Positions 8,009 to 16,384 of a DNA stretch of 64,000 nt are shown in pieces (the first letter of the stretch is position 1; each line of letters opens with the position of its first letter). The stretch is from assembly GCF_947259555.1 (NCBI RefSeq), contig NZ_CAMYMD010000026.1:103776-167775 (forward strand). The letters are read 5' to 3'. Both the position numbers and the translations under genes were made by a program. The notes beneath the pieces were generated by a model. It was not told the DNA's origin. It saw only the letters and a program-made list of their open reading frames with translations, and ran no database searches. The stretch comes from an uncultured Roseovarius sp. Lineage in GTDB: Bacteria; Pseudomonadota; Alphaproteobacteria; Rhodobacterales; Rhodobacteraceae.

Positions 8009-8743
8009 ATGAAAATTGATCCCGATAACAAGGCCGACCTTTCGGCCCAGATCGCCGAAGCCATCCGCAAGGAGATCATGGCCGGGCGGCTGATCATCGA
8101 CGAGCGCCTGCCGTCCGAGGCGGAATTGGCCGATCACTTCGCGGTGTCGCGCCCGACGGTGCGCGAGGCGCTCAAGCGGCTGGCGGCGCAGTCGCTCATC
8201 CGCACCGCGCGCGGTGCGTTCGGCGGGGCCTTCGTCAACCGGCTGAGCTATCCGGAGGCTTACGGGCAGCATATCACCACCTCGACGCTGCTTCTGAGCA
8301 TGAACGCGATCAGCTTCGATGTGGCCTGCGAGGCGCGCTATGCGCTGGAGCGCGCCTGCACGCCGCTGGCCGCCGCGCGCCGCACGCCCGACACATTGGC
8401 CACGATGCGGGCAGAAATTCACCGGCAGGGGCAACCGGGGCTGACGGATGAGTCGTTCTGCGCCTCGGATGTCACGTTTCACCGGGCCTTGGTGGACAGC
8501 GCGGCCAATCCGGTGCTCAGTTACCAACTCGCGGGCGCGGTCGAGGCGATGCAGCCTCTGATGAACATGATCACCTTCACCGCCCGCTCACGCGAGGCGA
8601 TCGTCGGGTTTCACACCCGCATCGCCGACGCGCTGGAGCGCCACGAGGCCGATGCGGCACAGGCTGCACTTTCGGAGCTGGAGGCCTACACGCTCACGCT
8701 GGGCCGCGACGTGATGGCGGCCCGGGCCAAGGCCGCCACATGA
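8009..8743 (+). CDS. GntR/FadR-type (FCD) transcriptional regulator
   Basis: A 244-residue regulator. The N-terminal winged helix runs from about residue 10 to 78 (LPSEAELADHFAVSRPTVRE), and the C-terminal all-helical FCD ligand domain runs from about 100 to 235, with metal/ligand-type Asp and His residues (ASDVTFHRAL, GFHTRIADAL). It is divergent from the dmdA operon and separated from it by a palindrome touching its own start codon. GntR genes beside dmdA are known in roseobacters and are thought to respond to DMSP or acrylate. Autorepression and control of the divergent operon are likely inferences here. No strong Shine-Dalgarno precedes the ATG. Confidence 0.88.
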   Translation: MKIDPDNKADLSAQIAEAIRKEIMAGRLIIDERLPSEAELADHFAVSRPTVREALKRLAAQSLIRTARGAFGGAFVNRLSYPEAYGQHITTSTLLLSMNAISFDVACEARYALERACTPLAAARRTPDTLATMRAEIHRQGQPGLTDESFCASDVTFHRALVDSAANPVLSYQLAGAVEAMQPLMNMITFTARSREAIVGFHTRIADALERHEADAAQAALSELEAYTLTLGRDVMAARAKAAT

Positions 8744-8888
8744 GACCAATGCGACGCGACAGACGTTTTCGGGCTTTCTGAACGCGCGGTGACACACGGC
8801 TCACAGAAACTCACACTTCGTACAGACGCCCTAGCTGCGAAGCCGTCAGGATCCCATGTCAGGACTACACGCCGACAAGGAGGAAACC

Positions 8889-8981
8889 ATGACCAAACCG
8901 AAATTCGCCCCTCGCATCGCGCGTACAGCGTGGAAACCTCGTGCATTGCCATTTCGCTTCACCGATTGGGCTGCTATCTGA
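8889..8981 (+). CDS. possible small basic peptide, 30 residues
   Basis: A very good ribosome site (AAGGAGG at 8878-8884) lies four bases upstream of an ATG that opens a 30-codon frame. The peptide starts MTKPKFAPRIARTAWKPR and is rich in Arg, Lys, Pro and Trp, with no acidic residue except one Asp near the end. It lies in the 356-base gap between gntR and the L,D-transpeptidase gene; the rest of that gap holds nothing else I recognise. I do not recognise the peptide. The strength of the ribosome site is the main evidence, and a leader peptide or a short structural protein are both possible. Confidence 0.45.
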   Translation: MTKPKFAPRIARTAWKPRALPFRFTDWAAI

Positions 8982-9099
8982 CCTCATCGCGCGGCGCCGC
9001 CGCCACACTTTTCCACGGAACGTTGCGTAGACCGGATTTTGATTTCTTCTACCGTGCGCGACCCGCTTATAAACGAGTGCAATCCTGAGGAGGTCCAAA

Positions 9100-9666
9100 A
9101 TGATCGATCGTCGTAGCTTTATGGCCACCGGCCTCGCCACAGCAGCAACCACCGGGCTTGCTCCGACCATCGCAGGCGCGTTTGAACTCGATCCGCAATT
9201 CGCGCCGCAAGAGGTTGGATTTGATCCTAAATATAAGCCCGGGCAACTGTTCGTGCTGCCCCGCGCGCATTTCCTCTATTTCGTGACGGCGCCGGGCCGC
9301 GCCCGCCGCTACGGAGTTGGTGTCGGCAAGGCCGGGCTGGAATTCACCGGCACCGCAACGATTGACGTCAAGAAAAAATGGCCGACCTGGCGACCGACCA
9401 ATGAAATGATCGAACGCGATCCCCGTGCCTATGGTCGCTTCAAGGGGAACGATTATGTACAGCCCGGCGGCCCCGGCAACCCGCTCGGCTCGCGCGCGCT
9501 TTATCTCTTTCAAAACGGTCGTGACACATACTACCGCATTCACGGTACCACAGAGCCACAATCTATCGGGCGCTCCGTGTCCAACGGATGCATCCGGATG
9601 ATCAACGCGCATGTGCAGGATCTTTACGAACGCGTACCGGTCGGTACCGTCGTCACCGTCCTTTGA
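9100..9666 (+). CDS. L,D-transpeptidase (YkuD/ErfK family), Tat-exported
   Basis: This 188-residue protein makes 3-3 crosslinks in peptidoglycan or anchors proteins to it. The N-terminus has a twin-arginine motif (DRRSFMAT, residues 3-10), a hydrophobic stretch and an Ala-X-Ala-like cleavage zone near residue 27. The YkuD catalytic signature is present: His148 in RIHGT and Cys164 in SVSNGCIRM. A strong ribosome site (GAGGAGG) precedes the ATG. Roseobacters often carry many such short paralogues; this one has no linked cell-wall gene. Its specific product (crosslink or lipoprotein anchoring) cannot be told from sequence. Confidence 0.9.
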   Translation: MIDRRSFMATGLATAATTGLAPTIAGAFELDPQFAPQEVGFDPKYKPGQLFVLPRAHFLYFVTAPGRARRYGVGVGKAGLEFTGTATIDVKKKWPTWRPTNEMIERDPRAYGRFKGNDYVQPGGPGNPLGSRALYLFQNGRDTYYRIHGTTEPQSIGRSVSNGCIRMINAHVQDLYERVPVGTVVTVL

Positions 9667-9849
9667 TCGCGGCCCGCACCGCATCCCGGCGTCGGGCAAC
9701 GACGATGCAATTTAGCGATTTTACGCGCACGCAGGTGTTGGTTCTTGATTTTTTCGCAATTTGACCGCATCTTTCAGGGCGCGACGTTACCACTATCGAC
9801 CATCTGCTCCTTTACGGCTCAGTCACTCGATCTTGCACGACTTAGCCGG

Positions 9850-9887
9850 GCTGCCGCAGTCCCGTGGGCAGCAAAAACTAAAGGAGA
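9850..9887 (+). promoter_or_regulatory. cold-shock gene 5' leader hairpin and ribosome site
   Basis: Upstream of the cold-shock gene, GCTGCC (9850-9855) can pair with GGCAGC (9867-9872), followed by an A-rich stretch and the ribosome site AAGGAG at 9881-9886. The gap from the previous stop is 229 bases, long enough for a structured leader of the kind that controls cold-shock mRNAs. The leader role is inferred; only the stem and the ribosome site are visible. Confidence 0.4.
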
Positions 9888-9895
9888 ACAGTACA

Positions 9896-10102
9896 ATGGC
9901 TACTGGCACCGTCAAATGGTTCAATTCCACCAAAGGTTATGGGTTTATCGCACCTGATGGCGGCGGCAAGGACGTTTTCGTCCACATTTCCGCCGTTGAG
10001 CGCGCCGGCCTTACCGGTCTGGCCGACGACCAAAAAGTGACCTTCGACATCGAAGCAGGCCGCGACGGCCGTGAATCGGCGGCGAACATCGTCCTCGCCT
10101 GA
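9896..10102 (+). CDS. cold-shock protein (CspA family)
   Basis: A 68-residue single cold-shock domain that binds single-stranded RNA/DNA. Both RNA-binding motifs are intact: RNP1 KGYGFI at about residues 15-20 and RNP2 VFVHIS at about 30-35. The length and the [18 protein letters not shown] start are typical of alphaproteobacterial CspA proteins. A good ribosome site (AAGGAG) lies nine bases upstream. Whether it is cold-induced or constitutive cannot be read from the sequence. Confidence 0.95.
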   Translation: MATGTVKWFNSTKGYGFIAPDGGGKDVFVHISAVERAGLTGLADDQKVTFDIEAGRDGRESAANIVLA

Positions 10103-10142
10103 GCGAGATACCAAAGGGCAGGATGCCTGCATAAGACCGCCT

Positions 10143-10180
10143 GTCGCGCCCCTTGGGCGCGACAAGCCGCGTTCGGCTTG
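10143..10180 (+). terminator. tandem hairpins downstream of the cold-shock gene
   Basis: A perfect nine-pair stem GTCGCGCCC/GGGCGCGAC with a three-base loop (10143-10163) is followed at once by CAAGCCG/CGGCTTG with a four-base loop (10163-10180). There is no U-run, so termination would not be a classical intrinsic event. The pair may protect the short csp message or separate it from the next gene. Confidence 0.5.
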
Positions 10181-10257
10181 CTATGTGCGCCCGCTGTCTT
10201 TTCCCTTGAAACCGTCTAAACGAACGATGACATAGGGTCAGGATCAGGAGGCACGGC

Positions 10258-11325
10258 ATGGCGCTGCCCGTAAGGGAACAAATGAAATACTGGGGCGCGG
10301 CGACTGCGGTCTTCTTCGTCCTGTTGTGGTTTCTCGGAAATGTGATCCTGCCTTTCGTGCTTGGCGGAGCCATCGCGTATTTCCTTGATCCCGTCGCCGA
10401 CCGGCTCCAGCGGATGGGCCTGAGCCGCGCTGCGTCGGTCGTGCTGATCACACTCATTGCGATTCTCATCTTCGTCATGGTGGCCCTCTTGGTAGTGCCG
10501 ACCCTCGTCAATCAGGCCGTCGCACTCTTCGAGATCGCACCACAGCTCGCACGCGACTTGCAGGGCTTTCTGAACACACATTTCCCCTCTGTCTTCGAGC
10601 CCGATTCGGCGTTGCACAAGACATTGTTGTCGCTCGGTGAGACGATCCGCGAGCGTGGTGGTCAATTGCTAGAGACCGCGCTGAGTTCTGCGGCCTCGAT
10701 GGTCAACATCCTGATCCTGCTCGTCATCGTTCCCGTCGTTGCGGTCTACCTGCTCTATGACTGGGACAACATGGTCGGCGAGATCGACCATCTGCTGCCG
10801 CGCGATCACGCTCCGGTCATTCGCAGGATTGCCCAACAAATCGACAATACGCTGGCCAGCTTCATTCGCGGCATGGGCACTGTCTGCCTGATCCTCGGTG
10901 TCTACTACGCGGTCACGCTGATGCTAGTGGGATTACAGTTTGGGCTCGTGGTTGGGGCACTCGCGGGATTGATTACCTTCATCCCATACGTCGGCGCTGT
11001 CGTCGGCGGGGCACTGGCTGTTGGTCTGGCGCTCTTTCAGTTCTGGGGGGACTGGCTGAGTGTGGGTCTCGTGGCCGCGATCTTCGTGTCTGGCCAAGTA
11101 ATCGAGGGCAATTTCCTGACACCCAAGCTTGTCGGATCCTCGGTCGGGCTGCACCCTGTCTGGCTGATCTTCGCGCTGTCGGCCTTTGGCACGCTGTTCG
11201 GCTTTGTTGGAATGCTCGTCGCTGTGCCCGTGGCAGCCGCCCTCGGCGTGATCGCGCGGTTCGTGCTTGAACAATACCGCGAGAGTCGCCTGTATCGCGG
11301 GCTTGAAAGTCTGGACAAGAAATGA
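10258..11325 (+). CDS. AI-2E family transporter (PerM-like membrane protein)
   Basis: A 355-residue integral membrane protein with about eight hydrophobic segments. The family landmarks are the N-terminal paired helices, a central soluble segment (about 100-140) and C-terminal blocks such as LITFIPYVGAVVGG, GNFLTPKLVG and GLHPVWLIFALSAFG. Members export diverse solutes or act as sodium-proton antiporters; the autoinducer-2 function is known for only a few. Its stop overlaps the hdaA start (ATGA). This PerM-Hda pairing is common in alphaproteobacteria and its meaning is unclear. Confidence 0.88.
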   Translation: MALPVREQMKYWGAATAVFFVLLWFLGNVILPFVLGGAIAYFLDPVADRLQRMGLSRAASVVLITLIAILIFVMVALLVVPTLVNQAVALFEIAPQLARDLQGFLNTHFPSVFEPDSALHKTLLSLGETIRERGGQLLETALSSAASMVNILILLVIVPVVAVYLLYDWDNMVGEIDHLLPRDHAPVIRRIAQQIDNTLASFIRGMGTVCLILGVYYAVTLMLVGLQFGLVVGALAGLITFIPYVGAVVGGALAVGLALFQFWGDWLSVGLVAAIFVSGQVIEGNFLTPKLVGSSVGLHPVWLIFALSAFGTLFGFVGMLVAVPVAAALGVIARFVLEQYRESRLYRGLESLDKK

Positions 11326-11999
11326 GCCCTCAGCAGCTCAGCTTTGACCTGCCCGTGCGCGCCGCACTCGGGCGCGAGGATTTTTTCGTGTCTCCCGCCA
11401 ATGCCGAGGCCGTGGCCATGATCGAAGGATGGCAAGACTGGCCAACGCGGAAACTCATCCTCGCAGGCCCGCCGGGATCGGGAAAAACCCACCTTGCGCA
11501 TGTCTGGGCTGCACTCTCGGGGGCGCGGATCGTGGCGGCGGCCGACCTGCCTTCTGCCAATATTCCCTCGCTTGCCGCGGGCTCGGTCGCCGTCGAGGAT
11601 ATCGACCACGTGGCCGGCTATCGGGATGCCGAGGAGGCGCTCTTTCACTTGCACAACCTGACGCTTGCCGAGGGCCACGCGCTTTTGTTGACAGCACGCA
11701 GCGCGCCGCAGTTCTGGCCGCTTTGCCTGCCGGATCTGATGAGCCGCATGCAAGGCACCCTGCTGACCCAGTTACGCGCACCCGATGATGCCTTGTTGGC
11801 TGCCGTGCTGACAAAACTGTTCGCAGACCGCCAGATTGCTCCCAGCCCCGACACTATTCCCTATCTTGCACGACGCATGGACCGGTCTTTCGAAGCGGCG
11901 CGTGATGTGGTTGTCGCCCTCGACGCCGCCGCCATGGCAGAGGGCCGCTCGGTCAACCGATCCCTCGCCGCGCAAGTGCTGGACAATCGGAGCCACTAA
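11322..11999 (+). CDS. hdaA: DnaA regulatory inactivator HdaA
   Basis: A 225-residue AAA+ protein homologous to the ATPase domain of DnaA but lacking the DNA-binding domain. With the DNA clamp it stimulates ATP hydrolysis by DnaA and so prevents over-initiation. The N-terminus has a clamp-binding motif (QQLSFDLP, residues 4-11). Walker A GPPGSGKTH is at 49-57, and Walker B with VEDIDH lies near 90. A sensor-2-like Arg segment (RRMDRSFEAARDVV) is near the C-terminus. It overlaps the AI-2E gene and lies 49 bases before ppk1, so replication control and polyphosphate synthesis appear co-transcribed. Confidence 0.88.
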   Translation: MSPQQLSFDLPVRAALGREDFFVSPANAEAVAMIEGWQDWPTRKLILAGPPGSGKTHLAHVWAALSGARIVAAADLPSANIPSLAAGSVAVEDIDHVAGYRDAEEALFHLHNLTLAEGHALLLTARSAPQFWPLCLPDLMSRMQGTLLTQLRAPDDALLAAVLTKLFADRQIAPSPDTIPYLARRMDRSFEAARDVVVALDAAAMAEGRSVNRSLAAQVLDNRSH

Positions 12000-12048
12000 C
12001 GCCATTCTGCGTCACCATTCCGTTACAAGAGAGCGCCATAAGGCCGCC

Positions 12049-14223
12049 ATGACAAACGCTGATTTTCTAAAGACCCCGCTACCCTCTCCGGTCGACTTTC
12101 CAGATCTTGACGTTACCGGGCCTGGACGATTCTTCAATCGTGAGCTGAGCTGGCTCGGCTTCAACTGGCGCGTTCTGGAAGAGGCGCAGAATCCGCGCAT
12201 GCCGCTTCTGGAGCGGCTGCGGTTCCTGTCCATTTCAGCCACCAATCTCGACGAATTCTACAATGTACGCGTCGCCGGTCTGCGCGAATTGGCCAAGGCC
12301 GGCAACATCACACCTGCCGTTGACGGCCTGACACCTGCTGAGCAACTCGTGCTCATCAACGAGAACGCCCGCGGATTGCTTGAGGCGCAACAGGACACCT
12401 ATGAGGCACTGCGCATAGAGATGGAGGGCGAGAAGATCTCGATCCTCGATCACACGTCGCTCAGCGAGTCCGACAAAGAGGTTCTTGCCAAGGTTTTTCT
12501 TCACAAGGTCTTTCCGGTCCTGTCTCCAATGGCCATCGATCCGGCCCACCCATTCCCTTTCATTCCAAATCTGGGCTACAGCCTCGCGCTCCAACTCGAG
12601 CGCAAATCGGACAAGAAGCCGCTGCAGGCGCTCTTGCCGATCCCGCAGCAGATCGACCGCTTCGTATCTCTGTCCGCACCGGAGGGCACGTTTCGCTTCT
12701 TGCCGCTTGAGGAGTTGCTGCTGCTGAATCTTCACAGCCTCTTTCCCGGCTACCGCTATGTCGGACATTGTGCATTCCGCGTGCTGCGTGACAGTGACCT
12801 AGAGGTCGAGGACGAAGCTGAGGATCTCGTGCGCGAGTTCGAGGTCGCGCTGAAGCGTCGCCGCCGTGGAGAAGTGGTGCGGATGAAGATCACCTCGGGG
12901 GCACCGGAGGCGCTGCGCGATGTCATCATGCAGGAATTGCACGTGATCCCGGACGAGGTGGTTGAAGTTGACGGAATGATCGGGCTCGCCGATCTGAAGG
13001 AACTGGTTCTCGACGCCCGTCCCGACCTTTTGTGGCCCTCCTTCACACCGCGCGTGCCCGAACGGGTTCAAGACCATGACGGCGACATGTTCGCCGCCAT
13101 CCGGCAAAAAGACATGCTGCTCCATCACCCCTACGAGACATTCGACATGGTGGTGCGCTTTCTGCAACAGGCGGCGCGCGACCCCGACGTGCTGGCGATC
13201 AAGCAGACTCTCTACCGCACCTCGCGCAACTCGCCCATCGTGGAGGCGCTGTGCGAGGCCGCCGAGGAGGGCAAATCGGTCACGGCACTGGTAGAGCTCA
13301 AGGCGCGGTTCGATGAGGCGGCCAACATCCGGCAGTCGCGGCGGCTTGAGCGGTCGGGCGCGCATGTGGTTTACGGTTTCGTGGACTGGAAAACCCACGC
13401 CAAGATTTCCACGGTGGTGCGGCGTGAGGGCGACACCCTCGTGACCTACACACACTACGGGACAGGCAATTATCACCCGATTACCGCGCGCATCTATACA
13501 GATCTGAGCTTTTTCACCTGCGATGCCAAGCTCGGGCGGGACGCGACAAAGGTGTTCAACTACATCTCAGGCTATGCACAACCTGAAAGCCTTGAGAACC
13601 TTGCCATTTCGCCAATTTCGCTCAAGACGCGATTGATCGACTTGATCGGCAAGGAGGCAGAGCATGCGCGCGCGGGCAAGCCCGCCTCGATCTGGGGCAA
13701 GATGAACTCGCTGATCGAACCGGACGTGATTGACGCGCTCTACGCGGCCTCCGAGGCAGGCGTCAAGATTGACCTCGTGGTGCGCGGGATCTGCGGATTG
13801 CGGCCAGGCATCAAGGGGCTGTCGAGCAATATTCGGGTAAAGTCCATCGTCGGCCGGTTTCTGGAACATTCCCGCATCGTCTGTTTCGGTAACGGGGCGG
13901 GCCTGCCTTCCAAGAAGGCACGCGTCTTCATCTCGTCCGCCGACTGGATGGGACGGAACCTCAACCGCAGGGTCGAGACGCTGGTTGAAATCGAGAACGC
14001 CACAGTCAAGGCGCAGATCGTGAGCCAGATCATGGCGGCCAACATGGCCGATGTTGCGCAAACCTGGGTCATGGCACCCGACGGCACGTTTTCGCGGACG
14101 ATCAAGCCCGAAGGTGAGTTTTCGTTCAACTGCCATCGTTTCTTCATGGAGAACCCGTCACTTTCGGGACGTGGCTCTGCCGGGGCATCTGACGTGCCAA
14201 AACTCACCCATACCGAGGATTGA
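12049..14223 (+). CDS. ppk1: polyphosphate kinase 1
   Basis: This 724-residue enzyme polymerises the terminal phosphate of ATP into polyphosphate, reversibly. The N-terminal domain has RFFNRELSWLGFNWRVLEEA and the Asn-rich NLDEFYNVRVAGL motif. The catalytic C-terminal domains contain KQTLYRTSRNSPIVEAL, the autophosphorylated His469 in THYGTGNYH, and RGICGLRPGI. I start at 12049 rather than at upstream codons because the protein then begins directly before the conserved region and does not overlap hdaA. The ppx gene begins at its stop codon, so synthesis and degradation are coupled in one operon. Confidence 0.95.
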   Translation: MTNADFLKTPLPSPVDFPDLDVTGPGRFFNRELSWLGFNWRVLEEAQNPRMPLLERLRFLSISATNLDEFYNVRVAGLRELAKAGNITPAVDGLTPAEQLVLINENARGLLEAQQDTYEALRIEMEGEKISILDHTSLSESDKEVLAKVFLHKVFPVLSPMAIDPAHPFPFIPNLGYSLALQLERKSDKKPLQALLPIPQQIDRFVSLSAPEGTFRFLPLEELLLLNLHSLFPGYRYVGHCAFRVLRDSDLEVEDEAEDLVREFEVALKRRRRGEVVRMKITSGAPEALRDVIMQELHVIPDEVVEVDGMIGLADLKELVLDARPDLLWPSFTPRVPERVQDHDGDMFAAIRQKDMLLHHPYETFDMVVRFLQQAARDPDVLAIKQTLYRTSRNSPIVEALCEAAEEGKSVTALVELKARFDEAANIRQSRRLERSGAHVVYGFVDWKTHAKISTVVRREGDTLVTYTHYGTGNYHPITARIYTDLSFFTCDAKLGRDATKVFNYISGYAQPESLENLAISPISLKTRLIDLIGKEAEHARAGKPASIWGKMNSLIEPDVIDALYAASEAGVKIDLVVRGICGLRPGIKGLSSNIRVKSIVGRFLEHSRIVCFGNGAGLPSKKARVFISSADWMGRNLNRRVETLVEIENATVKAQIVSQIMAANMADVAQTWVMAPDGTFSRTIKPEGEFSFNCHRFFMENPSLSGRGSAGASDVPKLTHTED

Positions 14224-14273
14224 CCCGCGCGTACGCCTATCGCATAGAGGACGCGCACGAGACTGGGGCGAAC

Positions 14274-15809
14274 ATGGACGGTACAAGCGATCCTGCGGAA
14301 CCCGATGGTGGCCCATTCGGGCGCCCGCTGTTTGATAGTCCAACCGCCCGCGCCTTGAGCCGGGTTGGCGTAGTCGATGTCGGATCGAACTCGGTTCGCC
14401 TTGTGGTGTTTGATGGCGCGGCCCGCAGTCCTGCCTATTTCTACAACGAGAAAATCATGTGCGCCCTGGGTGCCGGCATGTCAGAGACAGGCCGCCTCAA
14501 CCCGCAAGGGCGCAAACGCGCAATCGAGGCGCTGCGACGGTTTCAGATGCTTGGCAATGGTATGGATACCGGCCCACTTGTGACAGTCGCCACAGCAGCG
14601 GTGCGCGATGCGGAGGACGGTGCGGACTTCTGCGCCGAGGTCGAGCGCGAAACCGGATTGAAGCTCTGGGTCATTGACGGGCGCGAAGAGGCGCGGCTCT
14701 CAGCTCAAGGCGTGCTTCTGGGGTGGCCCGGCTCTTACGGGTTGGTGTGCGACATCGGCGGCTCTTCCATGGAATTGGCCGCGATCGACGACGGCAAGGT
14801 CGGCGCGCGGATATCCTCGCCGCTCGGTCCGTTCAAGTTGATGGGCATCAAGGGTGGCAAGAAAGGCCGCAAGGCGCACATACGAAATACGCTTTCAACC
14901 ATGCGCGACGAACTGGGCGAACAGAAAAACCGTTTGTTTCTGGTGGGAGGGTCCTGGCGGGCTATTGCCAAGATAGACATGGCACGGCGCGGCTATCCAC
15001 TTCAGGTTTTGCACGAATACCGCATGCGCCCTGTCGACCTGCGCGCGACGATCAAGCATATCGAAAAGACCGACGCCGAGACCTTGCGCGCGCAATCCGG
15101 CGTCTCATCGAGCCGGATCAGTCTTGTACCGCAGGCGGCCGAGGTTCTGCGCGAAGTGCTCAGAACTTTCAAGCCGCGCGACATCGCCGTGTCGAGCTAT
15201 GGCATTCGAGAGGGGCTGCTTTACGAGCAGATGCCACAGCTTTTGCGTGATCGTGATCCGCTCATCGAATCCTGCCGGTTTGCCGAGCACAAAGACGCGC
15301 GGCTGCCGGGATTCGGCAAGGTGATCTACCACTTTCTCTTGCCGATCTTCAAATCCGCAAGCCCTGAGCGCCGCCGCATCATTCGCGCCGCGTGCCTCTT
15401 GCACGATGTAAGCTGGCGTGCCCACCCAGATTACCGCGCTGAGGTCTGCTTTGATAACGCGACTCGCGCCAATCTCGGCGGTCTCAAGCATTCTGAGCGT
15501 GTTTTTCTCGGCCTTGCGCTTTTGCACCGCTATTCCAACAAACGCGAGAACAGCCGGTTTTCGGATTTGGAAGAGCTGATCTCGGACAAGGACCGGCATG
15601 AGGCCGAGGTTGTGGGCAAGGCGATGCGATTTGCCGCTATGCTATGGCTCAAGAAAAACGCGCGGCTTGGCGAGTTGCGTTGGTTTCCCAAGAAAAGAGT
15701 GCTCGAGCTGCGCCTGTCTGACGAGGCTGCTCCGCTCTTCGGCGAGGTCGCGCGCGCACGCTTTGACGCACTCGCCTCTGCCCTGGAGGCCAAGGCGGTG
15801 GTCCGTTAA
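14274..15809 (+). CDS. ppx: exopolyphosphatase (Ppx/GppA family)
   Basis: This protein of the acetate/sugar-kinase fold hydrolyses polyphosphate from its ends or pppGpp to ppGpp. From the ATG at 14274 it has 511 residues; an in-frame TTG at 14220 would add 18 and overlap the ppk1 stop. Phosphate-binding loops are visible as VDVGSNSVRLVVFDG near residues 33-47 and CDIGGSSMEL near 160. The C-terminal helical region has an HD-like LLHDVSWRAHPDYR segment. The length fits the long Ppx form found in alphaproteobacteria. It is followed by a convergent gene. Confidence 0.9.
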   Translation: MDGTSDPAEPDGGPFGRPLFDSPTARALSRVGVVDVGSNSVRLVVFDGAARSPAYFYNEKIMCALGAGMSETGRLNPQGRKRAIEALRRFQMLGNGMDTGPLVTVATAAVRDAEDGADFCAEVERETGLKLWVIDGREEARLSAQGVLLGWPGSYGLVCDIGGSSMELAAIDDGKVGARISSPLGPFKLMGIKGGKKGRKAHIRNTLSTMRDELGEQKNRLFLVGGSWRAIAKIDMARRGYPLQVLHEYRMRPVDLRATIKHIEKTDAETLRAQSGVSSSRISLVPQAAEVLREVLRTFKPRDIAVSSYGIREGLLYEQMPQLLRDRDPLIESCRFAEHKDARLPGFGKVIYHFLLPIFKSASPERRRIIRAACLLHDVSWRAHPDYRAEVCFDNATRANLGGLKHSERVFLGLALLHRYSNKRENSRFSDLEELISDKDRHEAEVVGKAMRFAAMLWLKKNARLGELRWFPKKRVLELRLSDEAAPLFGEVARARFDALASALEAKAVVR

Positions 15810-15981
15810 AGCCGCGCTCTTGGGTTGGTCTGGCGATGAGCGACCTTTGACGCAGCCAGAGACAGGCCGCGCTGTGCCCGACCGTCGGGCGGGCGCTGCG
15901 CGGCAGTGCCTTGGGCAGCTTTATTCCGCGCATTGGTACTGCACCTCAACTGTCGAAAATGCCAACCGAGCTCAAGCCCTG

Positions 15982-16356
15982 CTAGAGCTCGATCTCGCCC
16001 TTCGGTACCGGATCATCTTGCATTTCCTGCGGCGTCTTGCGGCGGATGATAATATCCCCATTGGGGAGCATTTCAGGCGCATGGTAGGCACTCAGATCCC
16101 CGACACTTTCCATCAGCTCGTTCAGTGCCGGCCCCATTTCCTCGACGAACTCACGCAGCGCGGGTTCCATTTCTTCGGCGCGTCCCCGAAGATCCTCAAG
16201 TGCCGGTCCCATCTCGCGCCGAATGCCCTCCCAAAAGAGGCGCGCGCCCTCCTCCATAAGCGAACGCCCTTCCTCTTCCGCCTCTTGGCCAAAGGCAGGC
16301 AGTGCAAGGGCAAAAGACAGGGCCAAGATCAGGCAGCTTCGTTTCATCGGTCTCAT
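15982..16356 (-). CDS. small secreted acidic protein of unknown function
   Basis: A 124-residue protein with an N-terminal signal peptide (positive MRPMKRS, hydrophobic core, likely cleavage after PAFGQ near residue 23). The mature part is highly charged and rich in Glu and Met, with two MGPAL repeats (MGPALEDLRG and MGPALNELME) separated by similar EEM segments, suggesting an amphipathic helical repeat. It ends with a conserved-looking HAPEMLPNGDIIIRRK segment. A strong ribosome site (GAGGGAGG) precedes the ATG. I do not recognise a functional family. It converges on ppx, and an endonuclease gene on the same strand ends 28 bases upstream. Confidence 0.75.
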   Translation of the reverse strand: MRPMKRSCLILALSFALALPAFGQEAEEEGRSLMEEGARLFWEGIRREMGPALEDLRGRAEEMEPALREFVEEMGPALNELMESVGDLSAYHAPEMLPNGDIIIRRKTPQEMQDDPVPKGEIEL

Positions 16357-16384
16357 ATAAACCTCCCTCTTTGAGATTTTAAGA

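Noticed and set aside
15876..15890. hairpin GCCCGA/TCGGGC between ppx and the secreted protein gene
   Set aside because: A short six-pair stem with no U-run on either strand; too weak to call a terminator.
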